Positions 47,493-59,666 are shown, counted from the first letter of the stretch. The stretch is 64,000 nucleotides of DNA from Flammula alnicola (GCA_015499995.1 JADNRV010000002.1:806001-870000), one strand, 5' to 3'. A program made the numbers and translations. The notes: a model not told the origin generated them from the letters alone.

Positions 47493-48080
47493 TTAGCCTT
47501 TTCGTCTTCAAAATCCAAGGGTCTGGGAGGTGTAAATCTAAATGGTTTAAAGGCCTATGGTGGGTCTAAAAATAAGGCGCTGCGCTTGATCTATCGCCAA
47601 AAAGTTCCCCAGGATGTCGAAGGAGATCGATGGTAGCTATTCTTGAGGTGGGAACGTATAATAAGCACAAGGAGTGATCATGGATGGATGCAAGAAACCT
47701 ACCCACACCCGATAAAACTTCGGGTGATATTCCCAGAGTTACGCGACTCCTGTGGAGGCGCAGGTGGGTCGACACTGAGTTTGTGCCGAGTAGGGATTAT
47801 TAAGCTGTCGGAGAGGAGAACGTTTGGCAGATTGGCGGTAGTAAAGCATTCCCCAAAGATTCCTTAGTCTTTTGACAATGATTTGACGATCTCATGTGAT
47901 CGAGGTTTGCTTCCAAGCTCTTGGCAATGGAAATGGCTGGGCCTTGTCATCAATTCTCCTACCTGATCCGGTAACGCTTTTACTCGTCCGAGATAGCCAT
48001 GTGTCATGCCGTTATGGTCCACGAACATATGTAGATTAGAGGAAAAACCAAAGCACATAAGTATACAAAGCAATAATATA
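47493..48080. other. No gene seen
   Basis: About 590 bp from the oxidoreductase start to the MFAP1 stop. It holds the oxidoreductase promoter and the MFAP1 3' end. Open frames at 47566-47775 and 47643-47867 resemble nothing known. Confidence 0.4.
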
Positions 48081-49896
48081 TCAGTCGAGACGTCTCCGCT
48101 TGTCTCTGGGATCCCGGTCGGGAGTTCTCTCGCGAGAACGTCGCCGTGATTTGTAGTGATCATCACCTTGCCTCGATCTACTTGGTGGCGGTTTTGAGAA
48201 TCCATCTTCGTTTCTGGAGTCGGATCGTTTGCGGTACTCGTCATCCCTCCTCTCATCCTGGCCTCTCCAGTTTGAATTACTTCTACCAGGAGCGCCATCG
48301 CCGTCTCTCCAAGAAGATCCTCGGCCTTCTTTGTTCACACCATGTCGCTGGTTCATTGCATGCGTTGCGTTGGCACCAGTCGGTCGACCTGTTTCATTGT
48401 TTTGGGGGCAATCTTATATGTAGGAGGGTATTATTGAACGCTGTAATAAAAAAGAGCAATGGAGACGAAAGCTTACCTTTTTTGAGATGAGGACCACCAC
48501 ACAGGAAGCAACCACCACCTTCCACACCAGTTCCACCTGCCTTTACAGGGGCTACCCCTCCAAACCCACCTACAGCAACAGTGGTATCCTGGTCTAATAA
48601 GTGCGTATATTTGGTGCGACTGCGTTTCCCGAAGTTCTTCACTTGCATGACTTTAGGTAGCATTGAAACGTCCATCGTGGACTCTGTGGCCTCCGTAAAA
48701 TCATGGCGCTTGAGGATTTCTTCATCCTGTAATATTATGAGATACGGTAAGTTATAGTAATAAAGTTGAGGCATGGTCCTAACCTGATGGAAGGCACCTT
48801 TGTGCCAGTACTTTTGCAAGAACTTTTGTTGACCCTTCGGTTTCTCTTCTCTCAATTTCTGTGCACGTTCCAAGTCTTCCTTCATACGCTGCTCCTCTGG
48901 CATGGCTCTTCTTCGTTCGACCTCCTCGCGTTCTTTCTCGCGCGCCAACTCATCCTCCTTCTCTTTCTTGATCCTTCCGAGTTCACGTAACCGCCAGGCC
49001 TCAAATTCAGTAGCTGGGTCCAATCCGTCTGTGTCATCAACATCAGGAATCTCTTCTTCTTTCTCCTCTGAAATGACGCAGGTTTATGTGAGTAGATAAT
49101 AGAGAGAAGAATTTAAAAGCGCACTTTCTGCCAATTCGCGCCGTATACTCTCAGCGACAAGGTCATGACTTTGCTTGCGCCGTTCTTCCGCTTCCGCTTC
49201 CTTCTTTCGTAGAGCTTCTTCGGTATCCTGTGCAATACTCTCCTTCTCTGCGATTGTGACACGTGCTCGCCTGTAAATTCAATGAATCTTTGCGACCAAG
49301 TGCGAGAAGTTGCGTTACTCACTTTGGCACGAACACAGGCCGAAATTCTACCTTTTCTTCCTCCTCAGAGTCAGATTCGTACTCGCTAGACTGACAAAAG
49401 TTAAATTCGAATCCGATAGATGCAGTATATATTCATGCTTACCTCTTCCTCCAAGACCTCATCGCCTACTTGCGGCTTCGCCTCCTCTTCAGATTCTTCC
49501 TCTTCCTCTTCTGCGAGATTTAGGTATTAAGGAAAACAGAGAAATCAATCTGATATCAACGTACATACCCTCTTCCTCTTCTAGAGCAGTGCGACCAGAT
49601 TCCTCCCGTCCAGCCACAATGACTTTCCCTTCCTTCGACACGCTGACGTCTTTCAGCGCAATATTGATAGCCTTCGGTGCCGCTGTCTCCCTCTCCTGCT
49701 TAATTGGGAGCTCGTCGTACTCTTCTTCGTCGTACTCATGGTCGTCTAGAGGTACGTCTCCTTCTTCCAGATGTGAAGGCGCCTCTTCAGCTTCTGAATC
49801 CGACTCGACTTCGGCAGCGCCTTTAGGTGCCTTTCCTTTCCAGTAGCGCACGGCAGGTCGCGCTAGACGCGGTGCTTGTTTCCTAGTGGCAGACAT
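48081..49896 (-). CDS. MFAP1-type spliceosome B-complex protein with CCHC knuckle
   Basis: Homologue of microfibrillar-associated protein 1, a nuclear component of the spliceosomal B complex. The N-terminus (RPAVRYWKGKAPKGAAEVES) and the acidic middle (SSEYESDSEEEEKVEFRPVF) are characteristic. A charged helix follows (KEREEVERRRAMPEEQRMKE), then the diagnostic KFLQKYWHKGAFHQDEEILK and GKRSRTKYTHLLDQDTT. The tail has a zinc knuckle CFLCGGPHLKKDCPQ (CxxCx4Hx4C) and an Arg/Ser/Asp-rich end (RRRSRERTPDRDPRDKRRR). Six introns of 50-65 nt are visible. The knuckle and RS-like tail extend beyond the human protein. Confidence 0.9.
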
Positions 49897-50210
49897 CCTG
49901 ACTGGATAAAAAGAATGAATAAGATAGATAGTGATCGAGTAAGTTAAAGTTCAAGCGCTTTCCAAGTCGAGCTACTTACTGTACTTACAGTAAATAATTA
50001 CAAGTTCATGCTAAGATGCTTACGTAATAGGTACCCAACCAAGCCTTCGGCAGAGGTCCAAAGTTTGAGAGAAACAAAAAAAGACAAATGAATTAATGTT
50101 TTCGCTCCGGGAATTATGTTGGGCAAGAGAAATCCAAGAGAAATCCACATGAGACGAAATTGTAAATTAAATAGTTACGATATATAATGTAAATTCCAGA
50201 ATGCTCCTAT
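49897..50210. other. No gene seen; MFAP1 promoter and BTB-gene 3' flank
   Basis: About 310 bp, A/T-rich, with no recognisable coding sequence. It contains an imperfect direct repeat (gagaaatccaa gagaaatccac near 50130-50150). Confidence 0.4.
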
Positions 50211-52936
50211 TCAAACAAGTCCCAGAAGAACTGTTGCACGCAAGCTAACCTGCTCACTGCGTGCAAGGTTAGATAAAGGTTGACTGCCCACCTCCACAAA
50301 ATCCTCCGTCCTCAGCGTGCTCGATTTCCAGCCCCAGCTCTGGCTGACCGAGAAAACATCGGGAGAGCTACTGAAGCGTGTCTGCGACGAGCCAGTAGCA
50401 CTGGCGCAACTGATGGCGAAGTACGCAGACACAGCCGGACGTGGATCGCGGTAGGGTTGTTGGGGAGCTGGTGTCGATAAAGTGGATGGGACGGTACCAA
50501 ACGTAAGAGACGACGATGCAGGAGACGATGGAGATGGTGGAGAAGAGGGCCTCGCGTGATTCGGGTTTACCGATGGGGTCGTACTTCGTGATGGAGGATG
50601 AATAGATGGTGAGTAGTGCGCTGGATTGGAAGGAGCAGGATGGGTTCCAGATAAAAGAGATGGCAATGAAGGTTGGCGATGATGGCCCTGCCGTTCGAAT
50701 GACCCAGTTAAAATTCCATCCATACCATCCCTACTGCTTTGGATCTGGGATAACGGTGCACTTGATGCCGGTATAGGATCGACATTCGATTGCCGGTGTA
50801 AATAAATGCCTAGTTGTGCCTGTCCTTTCTTCCGTACAATTTGTACATATACATTAAACAGGCTGCCCGCGTGCCAGATGGTTTGCGAATGTAGACGAGA
50901 CTTTTCTTTTAGGAGGTCTACGTCCCAAAACTCTACGGAGAACCGGTAGGGAGGGTATGACGACCAACGGGATTTAGCTGTGGGATCCGAATCAACGCAA
51001 GCCTGGCCAGAAAATCGACGGATGAAAATCCCGAAGAAAGTATCCTCGGTCGTGGAAATATGAGTGGGACTGGGTGGTGCCTGCTCCGATAGTCGAGAAA
51101 GCCTCTGAGCAGGTGCTTGCGAAGGATTGAACAATTCTTCCATGGAAAGTGGGGTCCCTGGCGCATTCGACCCATTGTCTCCGATGCGAAGTGACGAGTC
51201 GGCAAAAATAGGGAAGTATGATTTCGACCTTTCGGCGTTAGCATTGTCACTTTGTTCTGCGCCAGAAATTTTGAGTAGAATGTCGGCCGTCGTTGACGTT
51301 ATTCCGAGTTCCTTATCTCGGGTAGGCGAAGGTACAATTCCAGGCTGTGACGTCGACATATTCGAGCGCTGTGTAATGTGATGCCGTAGAACTGATTGTG
51401 TCCAATGTGAGGCTTGCAGCATAGATTGTGGCGCATATGGTCGTTTATTAGTCGGGGATATATCCTGGGAAATGAAAAGAATATCTTCAAAGGTCTGAAG
51501 AGGCTAATTAGCAAGAGAAAGCTGAACGGTTGCTTGGCTCATACCATATTGGTATAGTAAATTCCATGTTCAAACATTGACGCCCATACGCTTTCTTCAT
51601 CGTCACGACTTCCAGCACGTCTTCTCAGCTCAACGACGGATCGGGCAAAGTTGTATCGTTCCCTTTCGTTCTTCACGAAAAGACTGTCGGAGGAGACAAT
51701 TGCAGCAACCCATCGAGCACTCAAACCTCCGATTCCCAAGATAACAGGAGAAGTAACTCGTCGTGGTGGAAATGTAATGGGTGTTGAGGGAGTAATCTTC
51801 GGATCAACACTGGAGAGACTCTTAGAACGTATTCTAGAATCAGATTTAGATGCGGTGTGGTCTTGTGCTTCGAGATGAAGCATATCGACAGCCCATCTCG
51901 TAAGCCAACATGCGCAGGCCTCTCCGATCTTGTCAGAGAGAGCGCCGTAGTGACGTGAAGGCCCTTCTTGGGCGGAATCATCAAATTCGCCGTCCGATGG
52001 CTCCGGTGAATTCGTCATAGGCGGCGACACAGACAAATCGTCTTCCTTGCTGTTTGCATCATGGGGTGATTCAGGTTTCAATCCTTCTCTCGGTTCTGCG
52101 ACTTGTCGATCTGCGTCCAGCATTTCTTCTTCATCAAGCAAATGCGCCACATTCTCCAGACCAACAGCAGCCTGAGGCTCTTCGGAATCCGCTTGAAGGT
52201 AATGGTTGGCAGGCTTGCCGCATGCAAAGTCCAAATATTGTACAACTGTAGTCGGCCCTATGGTCTTGAGAATGAGCGAGAGCGCCTGAGAAGCGACAGA
52301 CGGTATAGAGAGATATATCGATGTCGCAAGCAAAGACTGCAGAAATCGTGGCGTTGCAGGATGCTTTCTAGCTGGGAGTTCATCCACCTCTGGAACACCA
52401 GAAAATGGAGGAGTCAATGGATGCTTTGTGGTGGGGATCAAATTTGGTGAAACATGTAGGAGTGGACCTCCGCCATATAGACGCGATATACAGACCCTGA
52501 GATGAAATGTGAATTTTACAAAATAACGACAATAGGGTCGCCTCACTCAAATGCTATCAGAGGAAGTAATCAGTCAACATATCACCCCTCAGGGGTACGA
52601 AACCAACCTGCTCGTGTGATGTTGTCATCGTCGAATATGACACTAATTTCATCGGTGCCGTTTCGAAGACTGATGAGTCTAGCAGCAGATTCAGAGAATC
52701 CTCCTGTAAAAAGGGATCGAAAAAATCCCTTGAAAGAAGAATAAGTTGAATTGTGATGCAACTTAAGTTGTCAGTATTCAGCTCACAGATTGGATCAAGA
52801 CGACGCGATGTAGCTTGTAGATGGCATTCCAGGTTCCGTTGACGCGAAGAGCGACATCGTAGGTACTCGCTTGAAGGAAAGAGTTGTACAAGTGGGTTTG
52901 GATGTCGGACGCTGATGGTCCAGGTGAGTGCACCAT
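50211..52936 (-). CDS. Large BTB/POZ-domain protein (fungal, germ-cell-less-like)
   Basis: The N-terminus is a BTB fold that could recruit a cullin-3 ligase or mediate dimerisation: MVHSPGPSASDIQTHLYNSF, YDVALRVNGTWNAIYKLHRV, VLIQSGFFRSLFTGGFSESA, LRNGTDEISVIFDDDNITRA and AFEVCISRLYGGGP. A helical BACK-like region follows (LPARKHPATPRFLQSLLATS, QALSLILKTIGPTTVVQYLD), then an acidic disordered segment and RYNFARSVVELRRRAG with VWASMFEHGIYYTNM. The C-terminal 400 residues hold PYRFSVEFWDVDLLKEKSRL, HAGSLFNVYVQIVRKKGQAQ and LGIYLHRQS, a domain like those in germ-cell-less-type BTB proteins, interrupted by a Ser/Pro-rich insert. It ends SLRATVLLGLV. Four introns are visible. The partner is not known from sequence. 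It is divergent from Trs31 with 124 bp between starts. Confidence 0.78.
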
Positions 52937-53060
52937 GTCAGGCGAGGCGCACTAAAAAGTTACCCGGGCCGAGCGTTTATAGTATTCCAAGATATTTTTG
53001 GCGAGGACCCCAGAACAGCTCGGCCTACAAACTGTCGCAATTACGTAAACAAGAATCTCT

Positions 53061-53954
53061 ATGGCGTACGCTCAACCCCATCCCAGGCTCTCCGTCGTCT
53101 CAAATTCTTCCCAGTCATCTGTAGACCATCTCTCCCCGACGACAACCTCAACACGATTTTCTCTCCCTTCTGCGCCTTCCATTTATGCTGCAGTCGCACC
53201 CACCAAGCCTGGTCCAAATCGCCCAAACATATATGATCGCAACCTCAACAAGACTCGCGGCGCTGAGGTCTCTGCAGCTGCCTTTGCCTTCCTCTTTTCA
53301 GAGATAGTGCAATATACCCAGAAGAGAGTCAGCGGAATAAACGATCTGGAACGTCAGTGAGTTGACTTATCCTTTACCTCCGTGCTTCGACTGATGTTGG
53401 TTACAGACTGAATACGCTCGGCTACCGTATAGGAACGCGCGTTCGCGAACTTATGGTCTGGCGTGCTGAAGGGTCGTCCAAAGCTCCCAAACGCGAGCTA
53501 AAACTCCTCTCTGTGCTTATGATGATCCACACGCAAGTCTGGAAAGCTGTATTCGGGAAGGCTGCCGATGCCATCGAGCGCAGTGTGGAAAATCCAGACG
53601 AATGTACGATCTATTGAACCATCCTGATGGAGTAATGGCTGATCTGCCACATGGTTTTATAGATATGATTATCGACAACGATCCGCCCATTGAGCGATAC
53701 ATCTCCGTCCCCAGAGATATGAGCCAGCTAAGCTGTTCATCATTCACGGCTGGTATTGTTGAAGCGGTCCTTGATGGTCTCTGTTTTGTACGTGTGCTTT
53801 TACGACTCTCCTGTCCAGCACAAGTGCTCACCATCTTATCCAGCCGGCAAGAGTCACTGCTCACAACACTCCTAACTCCCAGTTTCTGAACAGGACCACA
53901 ATCTTGATCAAACTGGAGAAGTCTGTACTCGAACGCGAAGAGTTGCTGAAATGA
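53061..53954 (+). CDS. TRAPP complex subunit Trs31 (TRAPPC5/Bet3 family)
   Basis: Core subunit of the TRAPP complexes that activate Rab/Ypt1 in ER-Golgi traffic. A Ser/Thr/Pro-rich leader precedes the Bet3 fold: IYDRNLNKTRGAEVSAAAFA, FLFSEIVQYTQKRVSGINDL, LNTLGYRIGTRVRELMVWRA and LLSVLMMIHTQVWKAVFGKA. Next come DLLNHPDGVMADLPHGFID, NDPPIERYISVPRDMSQLSC and FTAGIVEAVLDGLCF. A final exon gives PARVTAHNTP and LEKSVLEREELLK. Two introns are clear. Near 53601 the frame shifts by one base with no intron: GACGAATGTACG should read as if a third A were present (DEMYDLL). Sequence error in an A run is likely, because everything on both sides is conserved. Confidence 0.9.
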
Positions 53955-54166
53955 TTTCAAGCAAGTATATATCTCTCGCCTGTAACAGTATGTACCTAAT
54001 ATTTCATTCGTTCAATCATTCAAATTCAAATTGGATCTCTTATCACCTTTGAGTTTCTCCCGAAGCTGTTATTGGGGTCCTTGGTGTTATCGTGTCTCTC
54101 GTTATCGCGCCGCAAGTTACAAAAGGTCGTAAAATGTAAAGGATCCGGCCTGTGCTCCATACCGCC

Positions 54167-55227
54167 ATGGTTGCGCTAAACAGTATCGAGATCGACCCCC
54201 CACTCCTTAACTCTTCTTGTGCTTGGTCTTCTGACCTACATCAACTTACTGATCTATATGAATCGCCATACACCGGGGCGATCACGACACGTACCGCAAC
54301 TCTTCATGGCTTTAAGGAAGATACTGCCGTTCATACTGTGCGCATTCGGAAATTATCCCTGAAGTCGAGAGATCACCTGCTAATCAACCTGGCCAAGGTC
54401 TTTAGGTCGCCTTCGCTGCTGAAACGCTGACGACACTGAACTCGTACGGTTATTCGCCGCATCCCCTATCGGACTATCTCGCTTGGGTTGAGGCCATCCT
54501 TACAGCTCACCCTTCGGTCACGAAACCCATTATTATCAGTATCACTGCTTCAGATGTGACAACCCTTCAATCTATGGTAGACGCTATCCAAGAACTCCGT
54601 GGTAAACTTGTCGACAAGATACCGGGGTCGTCGAAGATCGCTATCGAATTAAACACTTCGTGTCCGAATATCCCCAGCTCCCCACCTTCCGGGTACACCT
54701 TCCAGTCACTCACGCCATTGCTCCGAGTGCTAGCAAGCGCGTATGTCCAGGATCCGACTCTGACCGTTGGCCTTAAATTGCCCCCCTATACCTATAAAGG
54801 CCAATTTACCGAGGTCATAGCTGGCCTTACGTCGCTGACGATCAGTGCTACAGCCCCAAACACCGTCAATAAATCACCATTCGCGTTCCTGACCTGCACG
54901 AACACGCTTGGAAATTCTCTGCTCTTTTCAGACCAGACGGCGCCAGGTGCCGAGGAAAGTTTTGCAGTCCCGACCGCATTAGGGGGATTAGCAGGCCAGG
55001 CTCTCCACCCTTTGGCGTTGGGCAACGTTTTCACCTTTAAACAAATGCTCTCCACTGAGGAGGCTATGGGGGCCGGTTTAGGCGGCATTAAAGTCATTGG
55101 GGTTGGTGGCGTCACTTCAAAAGCGGCAGCAGAAAGGATGTCAAAGGCGGGAGCGGATGCCATAGGCTGCGCCACACTTCTTGGGAAGGAAGGCGTCCAC
55201 GCTTTCGAGATCTTAGGGAAAGATTGA
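54167..55227 (+). CDS. Dihydroorotate dehydrogenase, class 1A-like (cytosolic)
   Basis: Oxidises dihydroorotate to orotate, the fourth step of pyrimidine synthesis. The N-terminus MVALNSIEIDPPLLNSSCAW reads on to YESPYTGAITTRTATLHGF. One intron (gtgcgc...tttag, near 54337-54410) joins HT to VAFAAETLTTLNSYGYSPHP. FMN and substrate blocks follow: IAIELNTSCPNIP, LTVGLKLPPYT, FLTCTNTLGNSLLF, GGLAGQALHPLALGN, IKVIGVGGVTSKAAAERMSK and GADAIGCATLLGKEG. It has no mitochondrial leader or membrane helix, and the pattern follows class 1A (fumarate-dependent, as yeast Ura1) rather than class 2. The Cys in TCTNTLGN aligns in position with the loop that carries the catalytic Cys of class 1A; this is inference. 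Confidence 0.87.
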
Positions 55228-55781
55228 GAAGGAGTGATAATGCACTTGACATTAGATGCCACAAATTCAATTTCTGTGAAAAACTACAAACAAACGCGAA
55301 GATGCCAGCCACAAATTAAAATCAATTTGACGTCGACGTTCAGCAAATATTCCGGCTCACCGGCACATCTTCCGGCACAGTCATTACCTAACATTTCCTG
55401 CTTCTTGCACCTCATACATAAGCTACCTCTGAGCATCGTTGTGATGTATTTATTCTCCTGTCTGGTGAGCAGAATGAAAGCCGCTGCCCTGCCAAGTATG
55501 GGGAACTTGTTTACCGGAAGGATGTGGACCAAATAAAGGCACATCAAATCAATGCGCCTCTCATCGTCCCGCTACGCGCGCCTCATCTCGTTTACACCAA
55601 CCATCACTTTTCTTTATGAGTTTTCCCCACTGCCACAGTATGCCATTTACTGATCCTAAACTTCCGCTGTTAAACAGTTTGTGTCTCGGCATCTGGTGCA
55701 ATGCTCTGAGACAAAAGGTTGACAAAAGGTGGGACGCTGTGTTCGAAGAATACTTGAACAACCTACTGTCAACCACTGCCG
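55228..55781. other. No gene seen
   Basis: About 550 bp between the dehydrogenase and the Crinkler-like gene. An open frame at 55616-55816 (CLGIWCNALRQKVDKRWDAV) overlaps the next gene's start in another frame and could be an upstream exon, but no splice site joins it convincingly. Confidence 0.35.
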
Positions 55782-57484
55782 ATGGCGACCATCGACTTTC
55801 CGCTCCTTATCTGTGATGAGTGGGCCCAAGAATCCCACACTGCCATCTGGTGCCAACGGGATCCATATTCCACAGTGCTGAATGGGATCGAGTGTTTACA
55901 CGAATGCCTGGAACCTCGAACTATGCCTAGGACTATTATCATCATTCGCGATGACTACAAGGCATTATGGGATGAAATTGTGCAGCAATCACAATCCGTA
56001 CATAGAGGCATTGTCGTCTGGGGTCAGCCCGGAATAGGTGCGAGGTTGCCCAATAGTCAGATCTGTGAAGGAAATTCTAATGAATTCATCGGTGCTCCAG
56101 GAAAAACCCTATTCCTCCGCTATGCCCTCGGCCTGGCCCTGGCAGAGTGTACACCCATCATTCTGTGTGAATATAGCGAATATTTCCTATATTTCGACGA
56201 CTCTGGTGTACGGCGCATAGTGTACAACCATAATGATGACATTGAGTTCCCTTCACTTATCATCATGCTCTTCGACACCACTGAAAGAATGTGTTCTCTC
56301 CATGAGTCCTTCTTGCTTTCTTCTTGCCCTGCGTTCGTCGTACAAGCCACTTCGCCTCAAAAGAGTCGGTGGTCTCAATGGTCAAAACAGTTGATGGCTC
56401 GGATATGGATCATGATGCCATGGTCCAGAGAGGAAATTCTTCAATTGTAAGAGGTTCATATTCACTCACATTCAGTGAGTTTTACTCACACTTAGTCAGG
56501 GGGGTTCTGAGACCAACTACTCTCAGCAGCTACTACAGTGCCGTCGAGATATTCGACCACCTAGGCCCTAGCGCACGACATTGCGCTACACCTACTCCTA
56601 AGATCCCCAATGTAGAACGTGACTTCAGCTTACAACCACTCTTATTGGATAACCCAGTCCAGCTCTTGAACCAGATCCAGTTCAGTAGCATCAAGGAGGA
56701 CAATCTCTGCAACAATTTTCATCAATATTTTTACGCCTACAGGCTCCCTAATGTGAAGTCTGTGCCCAATCATCAAGCCCCACAGGATTGCTATGAGTAC
56801 CGAGTACCAACTCAATTCCTCCTCCGGAGACTCTTCCAGGTGATACAAAAGCAGACCTTGATGAAGCAGCAAGAGTTTTGCCATCTCCTTAGCCCTCTTC
56901 CCAAGATTTGGGGGCAGCCTATGAGGTTCTTGGTGTTCACTTCTTCTCCCAACAATCAGCTCCAATGTCTTTCCGGTTTTCCGATGCCTCTGGATCCAAC
57001 TGGTCTACTGAAAATTTTTCATCCTCGCTACCCATCGAAAGTCTCCCCGTTCTTTCACCAGATTTGACCACAGACTTTCCCAGTGTGGTTGCCACTGGTC
57101 TGGGTTCCTTCAGCGGATTTCCCAACTAATATTGATGCCATTGTGGTTAGCAATGGAGGGAAACGTATGACCCTCCTTCAAATGACAATTGCTCAGGAGC
57201 ATGATATAAAGCCAGAAGGAATCGGTAGGATTTGGCAGCTGATTGGTGAGCGTGCTGTCGATCTGCAGTGGGAGTTTCTGTTTGTCGTGCCATCAGATGA
57301 AATCGGCCAGAATTTGGAGGGCATCCGTATATTGGAAACACCGGCGGTGATCGACGCCATCAAACACCGGCGGCAAATACCGCATCACGTGTCCCCGCCA
57401 GGATGCGTGAGCTCGCCGTTGCAAACAATGACCGGTAGATATTGTAGCAGAGATAGAGGTACTGCACCAGCAGATGCATTTTGA
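55782..57484 (+). CDS. Crinkler/RHS-type P-loop NTPase with endonuclease-like C-terminus, frame-broken
   Basis: Resembles the Crinkler / retrotransposon-hot-spot (RHS) proteins that mushrooms carry in many variable copies. The P-loop reads RGIVVWGQPGIG|KTLFLRYALGL. A 63-nt intron (56038-56100) falls inside the Walker A codon for its last Gly. After it come TPIILCEYSEYFLYFDD and MPWSREEILQL, an intron, then YSAVEIFDHLGPSARHC, which matches the conserved GPSAR segment of this group. The C-terminal block NIDAIVVSNGGKRMTLLQMT and AQEHDIKPEGIGRIWQLIG looks like the PD-(D/E)xK-type nuclease fold, with Q-M-T at the usual E-x-K position. The frame changes near 56870 and near 57090 without clear introns. 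It is either a decaying copy or affected by sequence error. Activity is not established. Confidence 0.65.
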
Positions 57485-59666
57485 TAATTGGGATGTTTAT
57501 TTTACATCAAATGAAACTGGAAAATTATAATACAATCTCAATTGTGATTTTTGGTGGTAGCATTATGTTAATAACATAGCAAGGTAGTTTTTAATATGGC
57601 GGGGAAGTTTAAGAAGTGCGCTGAGCATTTGAAGGCCCGAGTGATGGGTGGGCGGGTTGCAGCCTGAGCTTGGGTAGTATCACAGTCCATTGTTGGTTTT
57701 ATGCCCTTAAAGCATACCAAAAAGTGACATTGGCACTGAAGCTACATTACTACATTGGAGCGGCAACTTTTCTACACGGTGAGAACAATTAAAGCCCCCC
57801 GCTGAATGTCCAAACCTACAAGCGCTGCACGGGCAGGGCGAGGCGGGCGGCTGACGGAACGGGGCGACGCCAAATTGGACATCTGCCGATCTGCCGACGA
57901 GGCTTAGGGAAGGCTTGGTCATCTTCGGGGGTTGCCGCCGTCTACACCGCCGGTGAACGACGCCGGTGTTTCCAAATCCCAGATTCTTACAGAATTTGTG
58001 TCGACGACGGAGCCAAATCGTGCAACGTGCTCCAGCCCCGCGCAATTGTGACAATCCGGAACGAAAGAGAATCTGTCGGCCCAAAATAAAGATGCCGGTT
58101 GGATACATGGTAGCATCATTCATGAACCAAGAGGAAGTCACGGCCATAGCAAACCAATTCACCTTACTTCCGGATAACGAAGTGGCCAGTGGTGTTGTGG
58201 AGGTGGACATAGGGAAATAGTCCTCCCCCGGGCTAGGCCCGCCCGCCCATTAGATATTCTTTATTTTTTGTTCAGTGACAGATCATTGTCAGGAAATAGC
58301 GAAGTCGGACGATAGTCATGTCAATTTTGTAATAAGTAATAGTCACTTAGTTTGAGGTGCGCAAGGCTTCTTCTAGATGGTCCAACTTTCCCCAGGATTT
58401 TGAGTTTCAGAGAATAGCTTATAACGCTCATGTTCCCTAAGATTCCCACTTGCTAAATATCCTCCTCCAGCCCTCAGGCCTTGAGGCCTGACGAGTTACC
58501 CCTCGGGATTCCCAAAGTTTCGGACAACTTGCCCAATCCACATGCAGCAGCGATGGCTGAGTGAAGCCCACCAAGCAGGCACCCAATCATCCCGGATCCG
58601 AAGGCCTCCCTTCTCAGCGCAGTAACCAATGACCATTATCCATGTTTTTTTTAATGTTGGGAGAAAGGCAGGAGTTGTATTATTGCGAGCGTAGCGAGCA
58701 ATCATTCTGTAGGGGTTCAACTGCCCGTACAAACAAAGCCAAATACTACGTGCCAAAAAAATTATCGTTTCTTTGCTCATTTTGCGTCAGGTATATCTCT
58801 GTCATTACAACCTCCATCTCTTTGAGAGTTGGGGTGCCGATAGAGCTTATCGTAATGTATCCTTCTATGCCAAAAAAATGGCCTTTTCTGGTTTTCTCGT
58901 CGTGTCGCTGGCACAGATAATACGTGCTGTCATTCACCTGAGCGCACTTCTCTGAGATAGTATGACTCTGTGATTCGTTTTGACGATTTAGCACGTAGAT
59001 ACAGGATAAATCCTCAGCACTAGTTATTGTGATAAAACTGTGTCCAGAACTAGTAGTTGAAGCGAGCCTTCCTGCGCCGCCGCGGCGCACAATTACCTAG
59101 TTATTTCAGTCGCTACATAGTGTCAAGAATCATTAACAATCCAGTGTCCAAGAAACCGAAGCTCCGTAAACTATCAGCAACTTGACTCTTTTTGTTCCAA
59201 TCTGGTCGGAAACAATCACCTGAGGGACCAAGGCCTTCAATTCCTGGAAGCGCTGTGACAGCGGAGAAAGCCAATACCTGCAGAGGAACGGAATGGAGCA
59301 ACCTGGCCTTGACAAAGGTAAGGATGAATGATGTTCACCTGTCGCTGAAATGCCACCAGAGCTCAGCCGGCTTGCTAAATGATAACCTGCCAAGGCAAAG
59401 GGCGTTGACATTAATATTAACGCTAAAAATCTCCAGTTTCGACGTAATAAAAATGGAAACTTGCACGAACACAGAAAAAAAAAACATAAGATATATCAAG
59501 GAAATGTGAAGAAGTGAAAAGGATAACAGAATTTGGCCCCAGACTTCTCAAAATAGTCTCGGGAGAGGCGGAAATCACAACGTCAAATACATTTTGATTT
59601 CTGGCTAATACAGCTAGCGCACCGTACGGCCGCCCTTTGACGTTGGGCTGGAATTGAAAGGGGTTC
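57485..59666. other. About 2.2 kb gene-poor region
   Basis: I find no gene I can support. A 167-codon minus frame at 57707-58210 is Arg/Cys-rich with no recognisable motif. A 114-codon minus frame at 58746-59090 is also unknown. Short features include ATTGCGAGCGTAGCGAGCAAT at about 58681-58701 (a direct GCGAGC repeat framed by ATTGC/GCAAT), a palindrome GCGCCGCCGCGGCGC near 59074, and repeats of ACACCGGCG shared in inverted orientation with the end of the Crinkler-like gene. Degraded mobile DNA is plausible. Confidence 0.4.

Noticed and set aside
57707..58210. 167-codon minus-strand open frame as a gene
   Set aside because: Arg/Cys-rich with no motif, no signal peptide and no plausible splice partners; probably chance or degraded mobile DNA.
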